Shown: positions 42,544 through 51,443, counted from the stretch's first letter. The stretch: 64,000 nt of DNA from Solibacillus sp. FSL R7-0682 (GCF_038005985.1 NZ_JBBOUI010000001.1:2438001-2502000), one strand, 5' to 3'. Made by a program: numbers and translations. Notes: generated by a model from the letters alone, not told the origin.

Positions 42544-43458
42544 ATGTCGAAAAAACTAGGTAGAATAATTGTTAGTTTTGTAGTGTTGTATTCAATTTTC
42601 ATTTTAGGACAAGTAAATAATGTAGCTGCTGCTCAGGTGTTTATTAAACCTGCAAATGGTACATACACAAGCCCTTATGGTATGAGAGATGGTGTAATGC
42701 ATTATGGTATTGATATTGCAGCATCTGGATCAAGTGTGGCTGTTAACGCTTCTGCAACGGGAGTAATTAGTAAAGTAGCTGATGGTTGTTCAAATAATGG
42801 CTATAGGGGAAATACATGTAATGGTGGATATGGAAATTATATAATCGTTCGACATAGTATTGCAGGACAAACTTATAATACATTGTATGCCCATTTAAAA
42901 TCTATTAATGTTAATGTAGGTCAATCAGTAAGTCAGGGTACTCAAATTGGAGTTATGGGGAATAGCGGCGATTCATCAGCTCAACATTTACATTTCGAAA
43001 TATATGAGCGAGACCGTACTGCTCAATCTCAAGCTGTCGATCCAATGCCTTATTTAAATGGTACGAAACCAACAATTTCTTACCACACTTATGATGGAAC
43101 GTGGGCTACAATCACAATTACAAGTACAGCCAATGTATTCCAATATGTAGGATATGGTATTATTGATCAACTACCAGCTGGTGGAAAGTACAAAGTATAT
43201 GGTCAAAGAGAATATTCAGCGGATGGAGTTCTTTTCTATAATGTAGGTAGTGGTTACGTACATCATGCTTATGGCACTATTGCAAATCACCATGCTACTG
43301 TTTCGTCAACAATAAGTACGTATAATGCGCCAAATGGATCATTTAATCGTTCATTGGCACCTGGAACTTATAAAGTACACGCTGCGAAAGATGGTTGGTA
43401 TAACTTGGGTACAGATACTTGGGTGAATGCTAATCAAGTTTTAGTAACAAAAAATTAA
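42544..43458 (+). CDS. Secreted M23 (LytM-type) peptidase with C-terminal SH3-like repeats
   Basis: The 304-residue protein has a signal peptide (about 1-30, ending NVAAAQ). The M23 domain (about 35-175) keeps the zinc ligands: HYGIDIAASG (His and Asp) and QHLHFEIYE (HxH), plus NTLYAHLKS. A Cys pair (CSNNGYRGNTC) may form a disulfide in the active-site loop. The C-terminal part (about 180-304) looks like two SH3-like wall-binding units (WATITITSTANVF, KVHAAKDGWYNLGTDTWVNA). It would cut peptidoglycan cross-bridges. It is a single gene with terminator. Confidence 0.92.
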   Translation: MSKKLGRIIVSFVVLYSIFILGQVNNVAAAQVFIKPANGTYTSPYGMRDGVMHYGIDIAASGSSVAVNASATGVISKVADGCSNNGYRGNTCNGGYGNYIIVRHSIAGQTYNTLYAHLKSINVNVGQSVSQGTQIGVMGNSGDSSAQHLHFEIYERDRTAQSQAVDPMPYLNGTKPTISYHTYDGTWATITITSTANVFQYVGYGIIDQLPAGGKYKVYGQREYSADGVLFYNVGSGYVHHAYGTIANHHATVSSTISTYNAPNGSFNRSLAPGTYKVHAAKDGWYNLGTDTWVNANQVLVTKN

Positions 43459-43483
43459 AAGGATTGCCAAATCTATACTATTA

Positions 43484-43527
43484 AGGCTGTAAATAAACTT
43501 AAAAGTTTGTCTACAGTCTTTTTATGT
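43484..43527 (+). terminator. Terminator of the M23 gene
   Basis: GGCTGTAAATAAACTT pairs with AAGTTTGTCTACAGTC with two mismatches, followed by five Ts. Confidence 0.75.
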
Positions 43528-43659
43528 TAATTCATTACACAGATTTAAGAACGTTGAGTGGAGAAAATGAAATAAAAAATAGGTGAAAAGTATTTTCTTG
43601 TGATAAAAAATCGCTCTAATGCCATATTAAGAAGGAATCGATTTGAAAGGAGAATTCCG

Positions 43660-43836
43660 ATGGGTAGAGACGATAGCTCAAGTAAAGGAACCAATAAAGG
43701 CTCATTACCACAAACACCAAAAAACCAAAAAATCGCTCCTAACAAGGCGAGAGAAGAAATAGCGAGTGAAATCGATGAGCTCCATCAGCTCGTTGAAAAA
43801 TCAAAAAGGAATCGAGCAAAAGATTTGGAGTTGTAA
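43660..43836 (+). CDS. Small charged protein, possibly spore-related
   Basis: The 58-residue protein starts MGRDDSSSKGTNKGSLPQTP at an ATG with AAAGGAGA close upstream, preferred to an earlier start. It is hydrophilic, with a C-terminal helix rich in E, K and R (ASEIDELHQLVEKSKRNRAK). The composition resembles small acid-soluble or other small spore proteins of Bacillales, but no diagnostic motif is visible. A strong hairpin follows at 43906. Confidence 0.55.
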   Translation: MGRDDSSSKGTNKGSLPQTPKNQKIAPNKAREEIASEIDELHQLVEKSKRNRAKDLEL

Positions 43837-44243
43837 TAATATTACAACATCCTCGTTATATTTCATTTTGCTTGACGTTTCTTCATTTATAGCGAAATAG
43901 GAAATAACCTTGATAATTCATTTATCAAGGTTATTTTGTGTTAAAGGTGCTTAGTCATTTTGTTGATTTTTTTATATAACTTGTTAGATTAAATTGAATT
44001 GAAATAGATTAGGGTCAAAGTTATTCTTTTTTATAATGTCTGTTGCAACTTGTTTCTCTTCGTTTTTGCTCTTTCTATTATAGAAACAACAAACGTCATG
44101 ATATGCAATATCCCCATAGGTTATTTATTCTATTAAACAAGTGATCTTAAATAGGTATATTCTATTGTTTTCACAACAAATATAGCTAAATAATATTATT
44201 ACTGTACAATAACTAATGAATATTTGATATGGGGGAAAAACTT
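43837..44243. other. Intergenic gap with terminator
   Basis: 407 bases. The terminator at 43906-43940 lies at its left end. The rest (AT-rich, no clear operator) must hold the promoter of the SLH protein gene. I see nothing else. Confidence 0.4.
43906..43940 (+). terminator. Intrinsic terminator
   Basis: AATAACCTTGATAA pairs with TTATCAAGGTTATT around TTCAT, followed by Ts. Confidence 0.8.
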
Positions 44244-45920
44244 TTGAAAAAATGGTTATTACTATGTGGGTTTGTAGGGTTATTGTTGTCGCCCCAATAT
44301 AAAGTGGAGGCAGTATCGGGATCCTATTTTGATACTTTTATGAAAGATGCACCGTTTTGGCCAGCGAATACACGAATCGAAAAAGTACCAGATTATTCTA
44401 ATGATTATTACCAGTTGCAATTAGCGGAAGATTCACTTGTGACGTTTACCTTTGATGATCCAAAACAAGGTTCGATTTTAGTTGCGTTATTACAAAATGA
44501 TGGCTCTCAAGACCCACCAAGCTTTGCGTTTATTCGAACGACGAAAGATGACGGTGATGACAAAAAAACAGTTCAGCAAATACAACTACGCGCTGGGATG
44601 TATTATGTAAGAATAGATGGACCAGATGGGCAACCATACAATGGCGTATATACAGTTGCACCTACTCAATCGTCTATTGATGTAGAACCGAACAATACAG
44701 CAAAGACTGCCAATCCAATCCCACTTAACACACCTATTAAAAGTGTAGGAACTGTAGCTGCCTTGGCAGATTATTATACATTTTCATTAGATAAAACAAG
44801 TAAAGTTACGTTGCACACAGAGAAATATATGCCACATTTATCAGATGGTGCTTCACAATTATTGTATGTAGATGTGGACGACGACAAAGGTCATCGTTAT
44901 TTAGCAACATTAACAAATCATGCTTTTTCCAAATCGGACGTGGAAGTATTATTACCTGGAACATATACGGTAAAAGTAAGTGCTAGTGATACGGGTTATA
45001 GGTCCGATTATCAATTTATTTTAAAAACAGAAGCAATTAATCAGCCAGAAACATTTAAAAATAGTATTTTTGGTACAACTCTATTACCAGAAAAAGAAAT
45101 TCGAGGCTTTTTAAGTCTTAACGATGAATATTCTTTTACGTTAGATCATGAACAAAAGGTGCATTTTACTATTAAGACCGATTCATCCGAGTTAATGTCT
45201 GCCATCCTAACTAAAGAGGATGAGGAAGGTGATTATCGACAAATTTTCGATTATCAATATGAACAAAAAAAAGGCCTCTTTACAATGACAGCGGTGTTAA
45301 AGCCAGGGAAATATATAATTGAACCGAGTACGAAATGGCAACAAGTTTACGAAGTAAATTATACGATTAAATATGAAGAAGTGTTGTATATTGACGTTCC
45401 ACTAAATTATCGATATGCGAATGAAATTTTGGCACTTTCATCAATGGGGATTATTCAAGGACATGAAGATGGTCGGTTTAAACCAAAAAATCCTATAACA
45501 CGCCGACAAGTGTTTACGATGTTATCGCGTTATGATGATTTAAATTTACTGCCATTACGTGAAATGATTCAATTCAAAGATTTGATGAGGTATAGTACGG
45601 ATTATCAGCTAATTTCTCCGTTTTATCAGGCTGGAATTGTTGATGGATCGACAAATAGAATGATGGATTTAAGTAGTAACTTAACGCGGGCACAGCTTGC
45701 AAAAATTTTAGTAAATACATTTGACTTAAACATGCAAGACACTTCAACTACGTTTAATGATGTTTCGCAAAAACATTATGCTTATGAATATATTCAAATT
45801 TTAGCTTCGAATGGAATTACGCAAGGAAGTTACGGTAATTTCATGCCAAACGAGCCAGTAAGCCGTGAACATTTTTCTGTATTTTTATATCGTTTATTTG
45901 AACAGTTGAAAAAATCGTAA
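44244..45920 (+). CDS. Secreted protein with pre-peptidase-type domains and C-terminal S-layer-homology domains
   Basis: The 558-residue surface protein has a signal peptide (about 1-23, KKWLLLCGFVGLLLSPQYKVEA) and three pre-peptidase C-terminal (PPC) type beta-domains (about 25-140, 145-265, 275-385; EPNNTAKTANPI and ADYYTFSLDKTSKVTL are typical). At least two SLH domains follow (about 390-558; ILALSSMGIIQGHEDGRFKPKNPITRRQ, NEPVSREHFSVFLYRLF). SLH anchors it to the wall. No protease domain is present, so PPC parts are used for adhesion. TTG at 44244 has GGGGGA upstream; an ATG five codons earlier has no ribosome binding site. Confidence 0.88.
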   Translation: MKKWLLLCGFVGLLLSPQYKVEAVSGSYFDTFMKDAPFWPANTRIEKVPDYSNDYYQLQLAEDSLVTFTFDDPKQGSILVALLQNDGSQDPPSFAFIRTTKDDGDDKKTVQQIQLRAGMYYVRIDGPDGQPYNGVYTVAPTQSSIDVEPNNTAKTANPIPLNTPIKSVGTVAALADYYTFSLDKTSKVTLHTEKYMPHLSDGASQLLYVDVDDDKGHRYLATLTNHAFSKSDVEVLLPGTYTVKVSASDTGYRSDYQFILKTEAINQPETFKNSIFGTTLLPEKEIRGFLSLNDEYSFTLDHEQKVHFTIKTDSSELMSAILTKEDEEGDYRQIFDYQYEQKKGLFTMTAVLKPGKYIIEPSTKWQQVYEVNYTIKYEEVLYIDVPLNYRYANEILALSSMGIIQGHEDGRFKPKNPITRRQVFTMLSRYDDLNLLPLREMIQFKDLMRYSTDYQLISPFYQAGIVDGSTNRMMDLSSNLTRAQLAKILVNTFDLNMQDTSTTFNDVSQKHYAYEYIQILASNGITQGSYGNFMPNEPVSREHFSVFLYRLFEQLKKS

Positions 45921-45938
45921 AGTAAAACTCCTTGAAAA

Positions 45939-45978
45939 GAAAAATGCCTCGATGTATACGTCATCGAGGCATTTTTAT
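45939..45978. terminator. Bidirectional terminator
   Basis: AAAAATGCCTCGATG pairs with CATCGAGGCATTTTT around TATACGT. It serves the SLH gene and the convergent TlpA-like gene. Confidence 0.85.
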
Positions 45979-46019
45979 ATTTAGTAGACTCAACTTTACA
46001 TGTAAAAGTAAAATCCCTA

Positions 46020-47054
46020 TCATTCCGCGTATTTCTTAACAAGATTTTGGAGCTTTTCTTCACTTAATGGCCCAACTATACGGGTTAATTCCTCCCCTTC
46101 TTCATTTAAAAGCACCGTTGTCGGGATAGAAAGAATACGATATGCTTTACCGGCCAAATCGTTTTCATCAATTAAAATGGGATAGCTCACTTCATATTGT
46201 TGTAAAAATCCATTCAAAGCGGTTTCTCCGTGATCACGGGAAGCTAAGTTAACACCAACTAACTCCACATTATCCGGGAGCTTTTGTGAAAAGCTTTGTA
46301 AGTGAGGCATCTCTGCTTTACATGGACCACACCATGTAGCAAAAAAATTAACAATTGTCAGTGACTTCTCGGGATTGTGTAGCGTTCGCTTTTCATCATC
46401 AACGGATTGCAACATAATCGTTGTATGCCCTTCCGTAGTTTTCATTTCCTTTAGCGATGAATCCCACATCATACCGATTAATAGTGAAACGAATACAAGT
46501 CCGATTAATTGCTTTGATTCTTGATTTCGTTTCATGAATGTAAACAGTACAAATAGAAATACAAAGCTCCATAAATATGGACTTGTCCAATCATACTGGG
46601 AGAAAATAATGACACCTACTAGCGCTGTTGCCCATGATATTTTTTTAAAAAGTACAATGCTTGCTAGCAGCGACAAAATGATTAAAACAATATTCACATT
46701 TAGTAATGCAATGACAATGTGATAGCTTGCTAAAAATAGTATAAACCCTTTCCATAAGTCTTCAAATTGAATCTGTTGTCGCTTCATAATAAGCGTGATC
46801 ATTACTATACAGAGTGCAAGTAAATGTCCTTTCCAACCCCCATCAAAGTACAAAATGGATAGTGGTGCTTGAATAAATGCCTTCAAGTAAAACAGCACAT
46901 AACTAAGCTTCCAAATTAGTATATATTGAAAAAGAAAAGAATCAATTTGCCATGTCGCCCTCTTTTTCGTTACGATTTCTAGGACAAAAATGGCAGCTAA
47001 AAATGCGACCCATGTATAGGGAATATGGATGGAACCAATTGTTAAAGTATCCAT
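46020..47054 (-). CDS. Membrane protein with C-terminal TlpA/thioredoxin-like domain
   Basis: The 344-residue protein has about seven membrane spans in the N-terminal half (about 10-195), then an extracytoplasmic thioredoxin fold (about 210-344). Its active site is WCGPC at 241-245, and the cis-proline loop is RILSIPTTVLL. TlpA/ResA-type domains reduce disulfides outside the membrane; the spans may bring in electrons or simply anchor it. AAAGGAGG precedes the ATG at 47054. It lies 61 bases after the CoA-disulfide reductase gene on the same strand and is probably in its CstR-controlled operon. Confidence 0.85.
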   Translation of the reverse strand: MDTLTIGSIHIPYTWVAFLAAIFVLEIVTKKRATWQIDSFLFQYILIWKLSYVLFYLKAFIQAPLSILYFDGGWKGHLLALCIVMITLIMKRQQIQFEDLWKGFILFLASYHIVIALLNVNIVLIILSLLASIVLFKKISWATALVGVIIFSQYDWTSPYLWSFVFLFVLFTFMKRNQESKQLIGLVFVSLLIGMMWDSSLKEMKTTEGHTTIMLQSVDDEKRTLHNPEKSLTIVNFFATWCGPCKAEMPHLQSFSQKLPDNVELVGVNLASRDHGETALNGFLQQYEVSYPILIDENDLAGKAYRILSIPTTVLLNEEGEELTRIVGPLSEEKLQNLVKKYAE

Positions 47055-47115
47055 TTTACCTCCTTTAAAAAAGGACAAGCCATCATCGCCTGCCCTTCTA
47101 TTGTCATTCAGTTAT

Positions 47116-48807
47116 TTATTTAAAATTATAAGTTGTCACGATTGGCTCACGGTTTTTCGTAATATCTTGGTAATACTCATACAAGGAAATACCTAAAAAT
47201 GAGCCTGAAATATTATACACATTGTCATAACCACTATTTTCTAATGCCATCACCGCATTGTAGCTGCGCTGTGCTGATCGGCAATGAATATAAACAGGAA
47301 CATCCTTTGGTATTTCATGCATACGCTCACGGAATTGACTTAATGGAATGTTCTTCGCATTTTTTAAATGCCCGTTCGCAAATTCATTTTCTTCACGAAC
47401 ATCAATTATGACTGCATCACTTTCTACTAATTGTCGCACTTCACTAACTCGAATTTGTTTAAAGCGACCGCTCATAATATTTGTTGCTACTAATGCCGCC
47501 ATATTTACGACATCTTTTGCTGTACTAAACATCGGTGAATACGATAATTCAAGCTCTTTTAAGTCTTCAATTGTCCCATTCATCGTAATTAATGTAGCGA
47601 TGACATCAATACGTTTGTCTGCATTCCCTTTCCCAATTGCCTGTGCCCCTAAAATACGGCCCGTTGGCACCTCATAAATTAACTTGAAATGCAATGGATT
47701 ACTTGAAGGCATTAAGCCTACTTTGTCTGGTGCAATAACATATACCGCTTCAACAGAAAAGCCAGCTTGTTTTGCAATTCGCTCTGTTAAGCCCGTTGCT
47801 GCCGCATTGTAGTCAAAAACCTGTATGCTCGATGAGCCAATAACCCCTTTATTTATGACCATTCTCCCATAAATATGATCTGCGACTGCACGCGCTTGAC
47901 GTTGCGCAGGGCCCGCTAATGCTAGTCTTGTCGGCTTATTTAATAGTCGATGATATACTTCGATCGCATCTCCTACTGCATAAATATGACGGTCATTTGT
48001 TTGATAATTTTGGTTTACCTTGATTGCGCCGGTTTCCCCAATATCTAAGCCCGCTTCTTTTGCTAACGCCGTTTCAGGACGTACACCAATGGCTAATACC
48101 ACGATGTCTGCATGAATTTCCTTACCCGAGTTTAATGTTACGACCGTTTCTGAAATTTTTGCTAAGCCATCATTTACAATAAGCTCAACGCCTTGATCCA
48201 CCATTTCCTTATGCAAAATTTGCACCATATCCTCATCAAATGGCGTTAAAATTTGAGGTGCAAATTCCACTAATGACACCCCACGGCCTGCTAAGCGCAA
48301 GTTTTCTGCCACTTCAACACCGATAAAGCCACCACCGATTACCGCAATATTTTTTGCATCCTTTTCAACAATGGCCTTTTGTAAACGTTCGATATCCACT
48401 ACATTTCGGACAGTAAATACATGTGGCAAATTAACCCCTTCTAAATTTGGAACGATCGGGCTCGCCCCTGGTGATAAAATAAGTGTATCGTATTCTTCAT
48501 TGTATTTCTCACCAGTGACAACATTTTGCACCGTTACCGTTTTTTCAGCACGATTAATCGATACAACCTCGCTGTTTACGCGTGCATCGATATGATATTT
48601 TGACTCAAAGGAATCCGGATTCATTAATAATAAACGCTGACTATCCGCTACAATTCCACTTAAATGATATGGTAATGAACAGTTTGAAAATGACACATGT
48701 GGACCTTTTTCAAACATAACAATTTGAGCTTGCTCATCTAATCGACGAATTCGAGCTGCAGCCGTTGCACCACCAGCTACGCCACCAACAATAACTACCT
48801 TCTTCAT
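47116..48807 (-). CDS. cdr: CoA-disulfide reductase fused to rhodanese (CoADR-RHD)
   Basis: The 563-residue flavoprotein reduces CoA disulfide or CoA persulfide with NAD(P)H. FAD-binding GGVAGGATAAARIRR lies at 8-22, and the redox Cys is C43 in FSNCSLPYHL, as in S. aureus CoADR. NAD-binding IAVIGGGFIGVEVAE follows. The C-terminal rhodanese domain (about 455-555) has active site CRSAQR (YIHCRSAQRSYNAV). Fusion proteins of this type act on persulfides. ATG at 48807 has GGGAG upstream. A perfect CstR-type dyad lies inside its promoter. Confidence 0.93.
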   Translation of the reverse strand: MKKVVIVGGVAGGATAAARIRRLDEQAQIVMFEKGPHVSFSNCSLPYHLSGIVADSQRLLLMNPDSFESKYHIDARVNSEVVSINRAEKTVTVQNVVTGEKYNEEYDTLILSPGASPIVPNLEGVNLPHVFTVRNVVDIERLQKAIVEKDAKNIAVIGGGFIGVEVAENLRLAGRGVSLVEFAPQILTPFDEDMVQILHKEMVDQGVELIVNDGLAKISETVVTLNSGKEIHADIVVLAIGVRPETALAKEAGLDIGETGAIKVNQNYQTNDRHIYAVGDAIEVYHRLLNKPTRLALAGPAQRQARAVADHIYGRMVINKGVIGSSSIQVFDYNAAATGLTERIAKQAGFSVEAVYVIAPDKVGLMPSSNPLHFKLIYEVPTGRILGAQAIGKGNADKRIDVIATLITMNGTIEDLKELELSYSPMFSTAKDVVNMAALVATNIMSGRFKQIRVSEVRQLVESDAVIIDVREENEFANGHLKNAKNIPLSQFRERMHEIPKDVPVYIHCRSAQRSYNAVMALENSGYDNVYNISGSFLGISLYEYYQDITKNREPIVTTYNFK

Positions 48808-48840
48808 ATGTAAAACTCCCATCTATTGTTTATTAACCTC

Positions 48841-48870
48841 AATATATACCCCACTAGGTATAATTGTCAA
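48841..48870 (-). promoter_or_regulatory. Promoter of the CoADR-rhodanese operon with CstR-type operator
   Basis: Minus-strand TTGACA (48865-48870) and TATATT (48841-48846) are 18 bases apart. The perfect dyad ATACC-CCACTA-GGTAT (48846-48861) sits in the spacer. A bound repressor would block RNA polymerase directly. Confidence 0.8.
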
Positions 48871-48887
48871 TGAAATAAACGAATAAA

Positions 48888-48925
48888 AAATGGTTTCAGA
48901 ATTTGATCTGAAACCATTTTGCCAT
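48888..48925 (-). terminator. Terminator of the methyltransferase gene
   Basis: AAAATGGTTTCAGA pairs with TCTGAAACCATTTT around ATTTGA; Ts follow on the minus strand. It ends the bacilliredoxin-methyltransferase transcript. Confidence 0.8.
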
Positions 48926-48976
48926 AATTATTATTTAAGTTACCAATTATATTAAACTAGTCACCATTTATACAAT

Positions 48977-49762
48977 CTATTTTTTTATGAACCCATAATG
49001 AAATTTAGAAGTTAAGCGAATCGTACGCTCAAAACCGTACTGGTCAAACCAATTGGATTTATAATGCGCCTTTAGCACAACGCGCTTTTTAGCAACGCGG
49101 TATGCTTCATTCACCCATTCGTCTGACAAAGAAATATGACTCCCAGCATGACGCAGGGCTTCAAAGTTTGTCGACTCTTCAATCGTTTCTTCAAACATCG
49201 GATCCATGTAAACAACATCAAAGCTTTCATTTGGCTGCTTTTTTAAATATTCGATTGCATTCGCATGAACTACTTCAATATTTCGCATACATTCAGTCAA
49301 TGGTAGCTCAGACGTATCATATACTTGCATGCCGTTTTCCACAATAAATGCGACGTTTTTATCCGCTTCTAGCCCCATTACTTTTCCTTCATCACCTACT
49401 GCAAATGCTGCAACTAAGCTATCCGAACCCATGCCAAGTGTACAGTCTAAAAAGGTATCGCCTTTATGTAAATTGCACGCAAGTAGAAGTGGTTCTTCCT
49501 CTCCACGAGCAACACGCTTTAGGCGAAATGCAGCAGAATTTGGATGAAAAAAGAACGGTGATTGTGCACCGTATGTGTAATATTCATAACGATTTTTGCC
49601 AGCAACAATTACATTCGCATCATATTGTTCCATCATTTTATTGACTGAACGTTTTTTTCGTGGAACAATTTCTGCCTGTAGCGCATTGCTTGCTCTTTGG
49701 GCAAACCTTAATGATTCCTTATCAGGTCGGCCAGCTGTAGTAACAATTGTTACTCGGCACAT
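48977..49762 (-). CDS. RsmJ-like SAM-dependent methyltransferase
   Basis: The 261-residue protein belongs to the methyltransferase family that includes 16S rRNA G1516 methylase RsmJ. SAM motif I LDCTLGMGSDSLVAAFAVG lies at about 103-121, and motif IV MDPMF at about 184-188. The N-terminal part (about 1-80) has IVPRKKRSVNKMMEQY and may bind RNA. It overlaps brxB by 13 bases, so the two are cotranscribed. The rRNA target is inferred from the family. Confidence 0.8.
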   Translation of the reverse strand: MCRVTIVTTAGRPDKESLRFAQRASNALQAEIVPRKKRSVNKMMEQYDANVIVAGKNRYEYYTYGAQSPFFFHPNSAAFRLKRVARGEEEPLLLACNLHKGDTFLDCTLGMGSDSLVAAFAVGDEGKVMGLEADKNVAFIVENGMQVYDTSELPLTECMRNIEVVHANAIEYLKKQPNESFDVVYMDPMFEETIEESTNFEALRHAGSHISLSDEWVNEAYRVAKKRVVLKAHYKSNWFDQYGFERTIRLTSKFHYGFIKK

Positions 49763-50184
49763 ACTTGCTTTAGTACATCAGCTAAGTGGTCACGAATTTG
49801 CTCCATTGGGAAACCTTCGATTTGCTCACGAGGGATAAAGTACGCTAATTGGCCGTCCTTTAAAATCGCCATTGATGGTGAGCTTGGTGGTACTTCATCA
49901 AAATACCCGCGCATTGCAGCAGTTGCCTCTGGATCTTGCCCAGCAAAAACGGTTACTAAGTTATCCGGCTTTACTTCTGCCACTGCTTCACGGGCAGCAG
50001 GACGTGCTAAACCAGCCGCACAACCACAAACCGAGTTGATCACAACTAAAGAAGTCCCTTTTGTTTCCGCCATAAATTCATGCACATTATCCGCCGTCGT
50101 TAATTGAGTAAATCCTGCATTTTCAAGCTCCGCACGCATCGGTTGTGTAACTTGTCTCATATATTCATCATAAGCATTTGTCAT
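49750..50184 (-). CDS. brxB: Bacilliredoxin BrxB/BrxA-family
   Basis: The 144-residue protein carries the CGC motif SVCGCAAGLARPAA (about residues 52-65), which removes bacillithiol from oxidised proteins. The other family signatures QDPEATAAMRGYFDEVPPSSPSMAI and FIPREQIEGF are present. The length is typical. It is first in an overlapping pair with the methyltransferase. Together with fosB at 56.4 kb, this shows that the host makes bacillithiol. Confidence 0.9.
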   Translation of the reverse strand: MTNAYDEYMRQVTQPMRAELENAGFTQLTTADNVHEFMAETKGTSLVVINSVCGCAAGLARPAAREAVAEVKPDNLVTVFAGQDPEATAAMRGYFDEVPPSSPSMAILKDGQLAYFIPREQIEGFPMEQIRDHLADVLKQVCAE

Positions 50185-50328
50185 TTAAAAAACCTCGTTT
50201 CATTTTATATATATTCACAACGCCCATTATAGCAATGTTTTTTAGCCTTGTATAATGTTTGAACTTCATTAAAATTCATATTAATCCGGAATTTTGGTTG
50301 TTTTTATGTTGCTTTAGTTGCTTTTTCA

Positions 50329-50697
50329 TTACTTCCTATCACCTGGTGTTTGATAACTCATATTTAATAATCGTTTCAGTTCTTCTCTTACCCATTTCCG
50401 TAAAGCAATATTAGAATACGTTCTCTTGTCGGTTTTCCCTCTAATAACTATCATATATTCAGTAAACACGCCATCATTATTTACTTTTTCAATCTTGCAT
50501 CCAGCTTTATTTAATTTGCTTTTTACATTTTTAAATTCCTCAAAGGTTTCATTGTTTTTCAGTGTGTACCATTCAGTAAATACATCACCCATCTTCAAAA
50601 CATTCAAATACTGTTGATCGCGCTCTAACGTTTTCAATAATACTTCGAGAATGATGAATCGATGAATATCGTTACTTAATTCCATAAGTGCATTCAT
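50329..50697 (-). CDS. Hypothetical protein in a LexA-controlled pair
   Basis: The 122-residue soluble protein has predicted helices around two strands (AGCKIEKVNNDGVFTEYMIVIRGKTDKRTY) and no signal peptide. It starts just after the stop of the WYL-like gene, so both form one transcript driven by two LexA boxes. I do not recognise its family; it does not show Y-polymerase motifs. A role in the DNA damage response is inferred from regulation only. Confidence 0.65.
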   Translation of the reverse strand: MNALMELSNDIHRFIILEVLLKTLERDQQYLNVLKMGDVFTEWYTLKNNETFEEFKNVKSKLNKAGCKIEKVNNDGVFTEYMIVIRGKTDKRTYSNIALRKWVREELKRLLNMSYQTPGDRK

Positions 50698-50698
50698 A

Positions 50699-50920
50699 TT
50701 AAATCACCACTCGCTCTCTGTGGATAACAGGAGTAATCGCTAATATGTTATCGATTTTAAATTCACGTTTGGCATGGCGAACAAAGCAATAAGCTTGCAA
50801 GGTATTTCCAGCGATCGCTATAATTTTAATGCGACGTTTAGTAATTGACCTATCTTTCGCCACATAGATTATATCCACTAATTGATTGCGCTGCATCGCT
50901 CGCATTAATTGTTCTTTCAT
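50699..50920 (-). CDS. Small WYL-like/YolD-type protein under LexA control
   Basis: The 73-residue protein is a single small beta-barrel-like domain: VDIIYVAKDRSITKRRIKIIAIAGNTLQAYCFVRHAKREFKIDNILA. This strand order and the RxFKIDNI end fit WYL ligand-binding domains, here without an HTH. In Bacillales such stand-alone domains often sit in SOS operons beside YolD or a Y-family polymerase. GAAAGGG precedes the ATG at 50920. Two perfect LexA boxes lie upstream. Confidence 0.7.
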   Translation of the reverse strand: MKEQLMRAMQRNQLVDIIYVAKDRSITKRRIKIIAIAGNTLQAYCFVRHAKREFKIDNILAITPVIHRERVVI

Positions 50921-50947
50921 AATAATTAACCCTTTCAATACAAACAG

Positions 50948-50989
50948 GAACGTTTGTTCTCATTTTTAATCATTATAGAACAATTGTTC
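50948..50989. promoter_or_regulatory. Two LexA (SOS) boxes and promoter of the WYL-like pair
   Basis: GAACGTTTGTTC (50948-50959) and GAACAATTGTTC (50978-50989) both match the Bacillus LexA consensus GAAC-N4-GTTC. They are 30 bases apart and flank a minus-strand -10 box TATAAT (50972-50977). This gives tight SOS control. Confidence 0.85.
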
Positions 50990-51042
50990 TTATTTTAAAA
51001 CATAAAAAATTTAATTAAATTGGTAAATTAATGAATAAAGGT

Positions 51043-51083
51043 AAAAAAGCCTACTCCCGTTATTTGGGTAATGGGCTTCGTTT
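51043..51083 (-). terminator. Probable terminator of the small membrane gene at 51177
   Basis: On the minus strand an imperfect stem (AAGCCCATTACCC with GGGAGTAGGCTT) is followed by six Ts. Confidence 0.55.
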
Positions 51084-51176
51084 TATACAAAATTAAATAT
51101 AAATCTAATATGAGAATGTACCACAGCAACGATTTAAATAGAGAAAAGCTGAAAACAAGTAGACATTTTAAACATT

Positions 51177-51443
51177 TTAACTCAATGAAATATCCCCAAT
51201 AACAGTACCTATCCATATTCCTAATAGAATAGTAAACGAAAATAAACCCAGTCCCATACCTTCCCAGCCACCAACTGCAATTATGCTAAAAATAATTACT
51301 CCAATACAAATTAGACTTAATACAGTAGCAAAGGAAAATAAAGATTTTCTTGAAACTTTACGGGACGTAATAAACATCCCAATTGCAAAAATAATTCCAC
51401 TAAGCAATATAGGCGTCCATCCCTCTAACATCAAAGCATCCAT
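51177..51443 (-). CDS. Small three-span membrane protein (YesK-like)
   Basis: The 88-residue protein has three hydrophobic spans (about 10-27, 35-58, 64-84) with an RKVSRK loop between the first two. The layout resembles the small YesK-type membrane proteins, but this is weak. It is monocistronic. A G-rich ribosome binding site GGGGG precedes the ATG. No function can be given. Confidence 0.6.
   Translation of the reverse strand: MDALMLEGWTPILLSGIIFAIGMFITSRKVSRKSLFSFATVLSLICIGVIIFSIIAVGGWEGMGLGLFSFTILLGIWIGTVIGDISLS

Noticed and set aside
51028-51216. Minus-strand open frame of 62 codons overlapping the small membrane gene end
   Set aside because: It covers the terminator of that gene and has no start signal; its hydrophobic look is due to AT-rich DNA.
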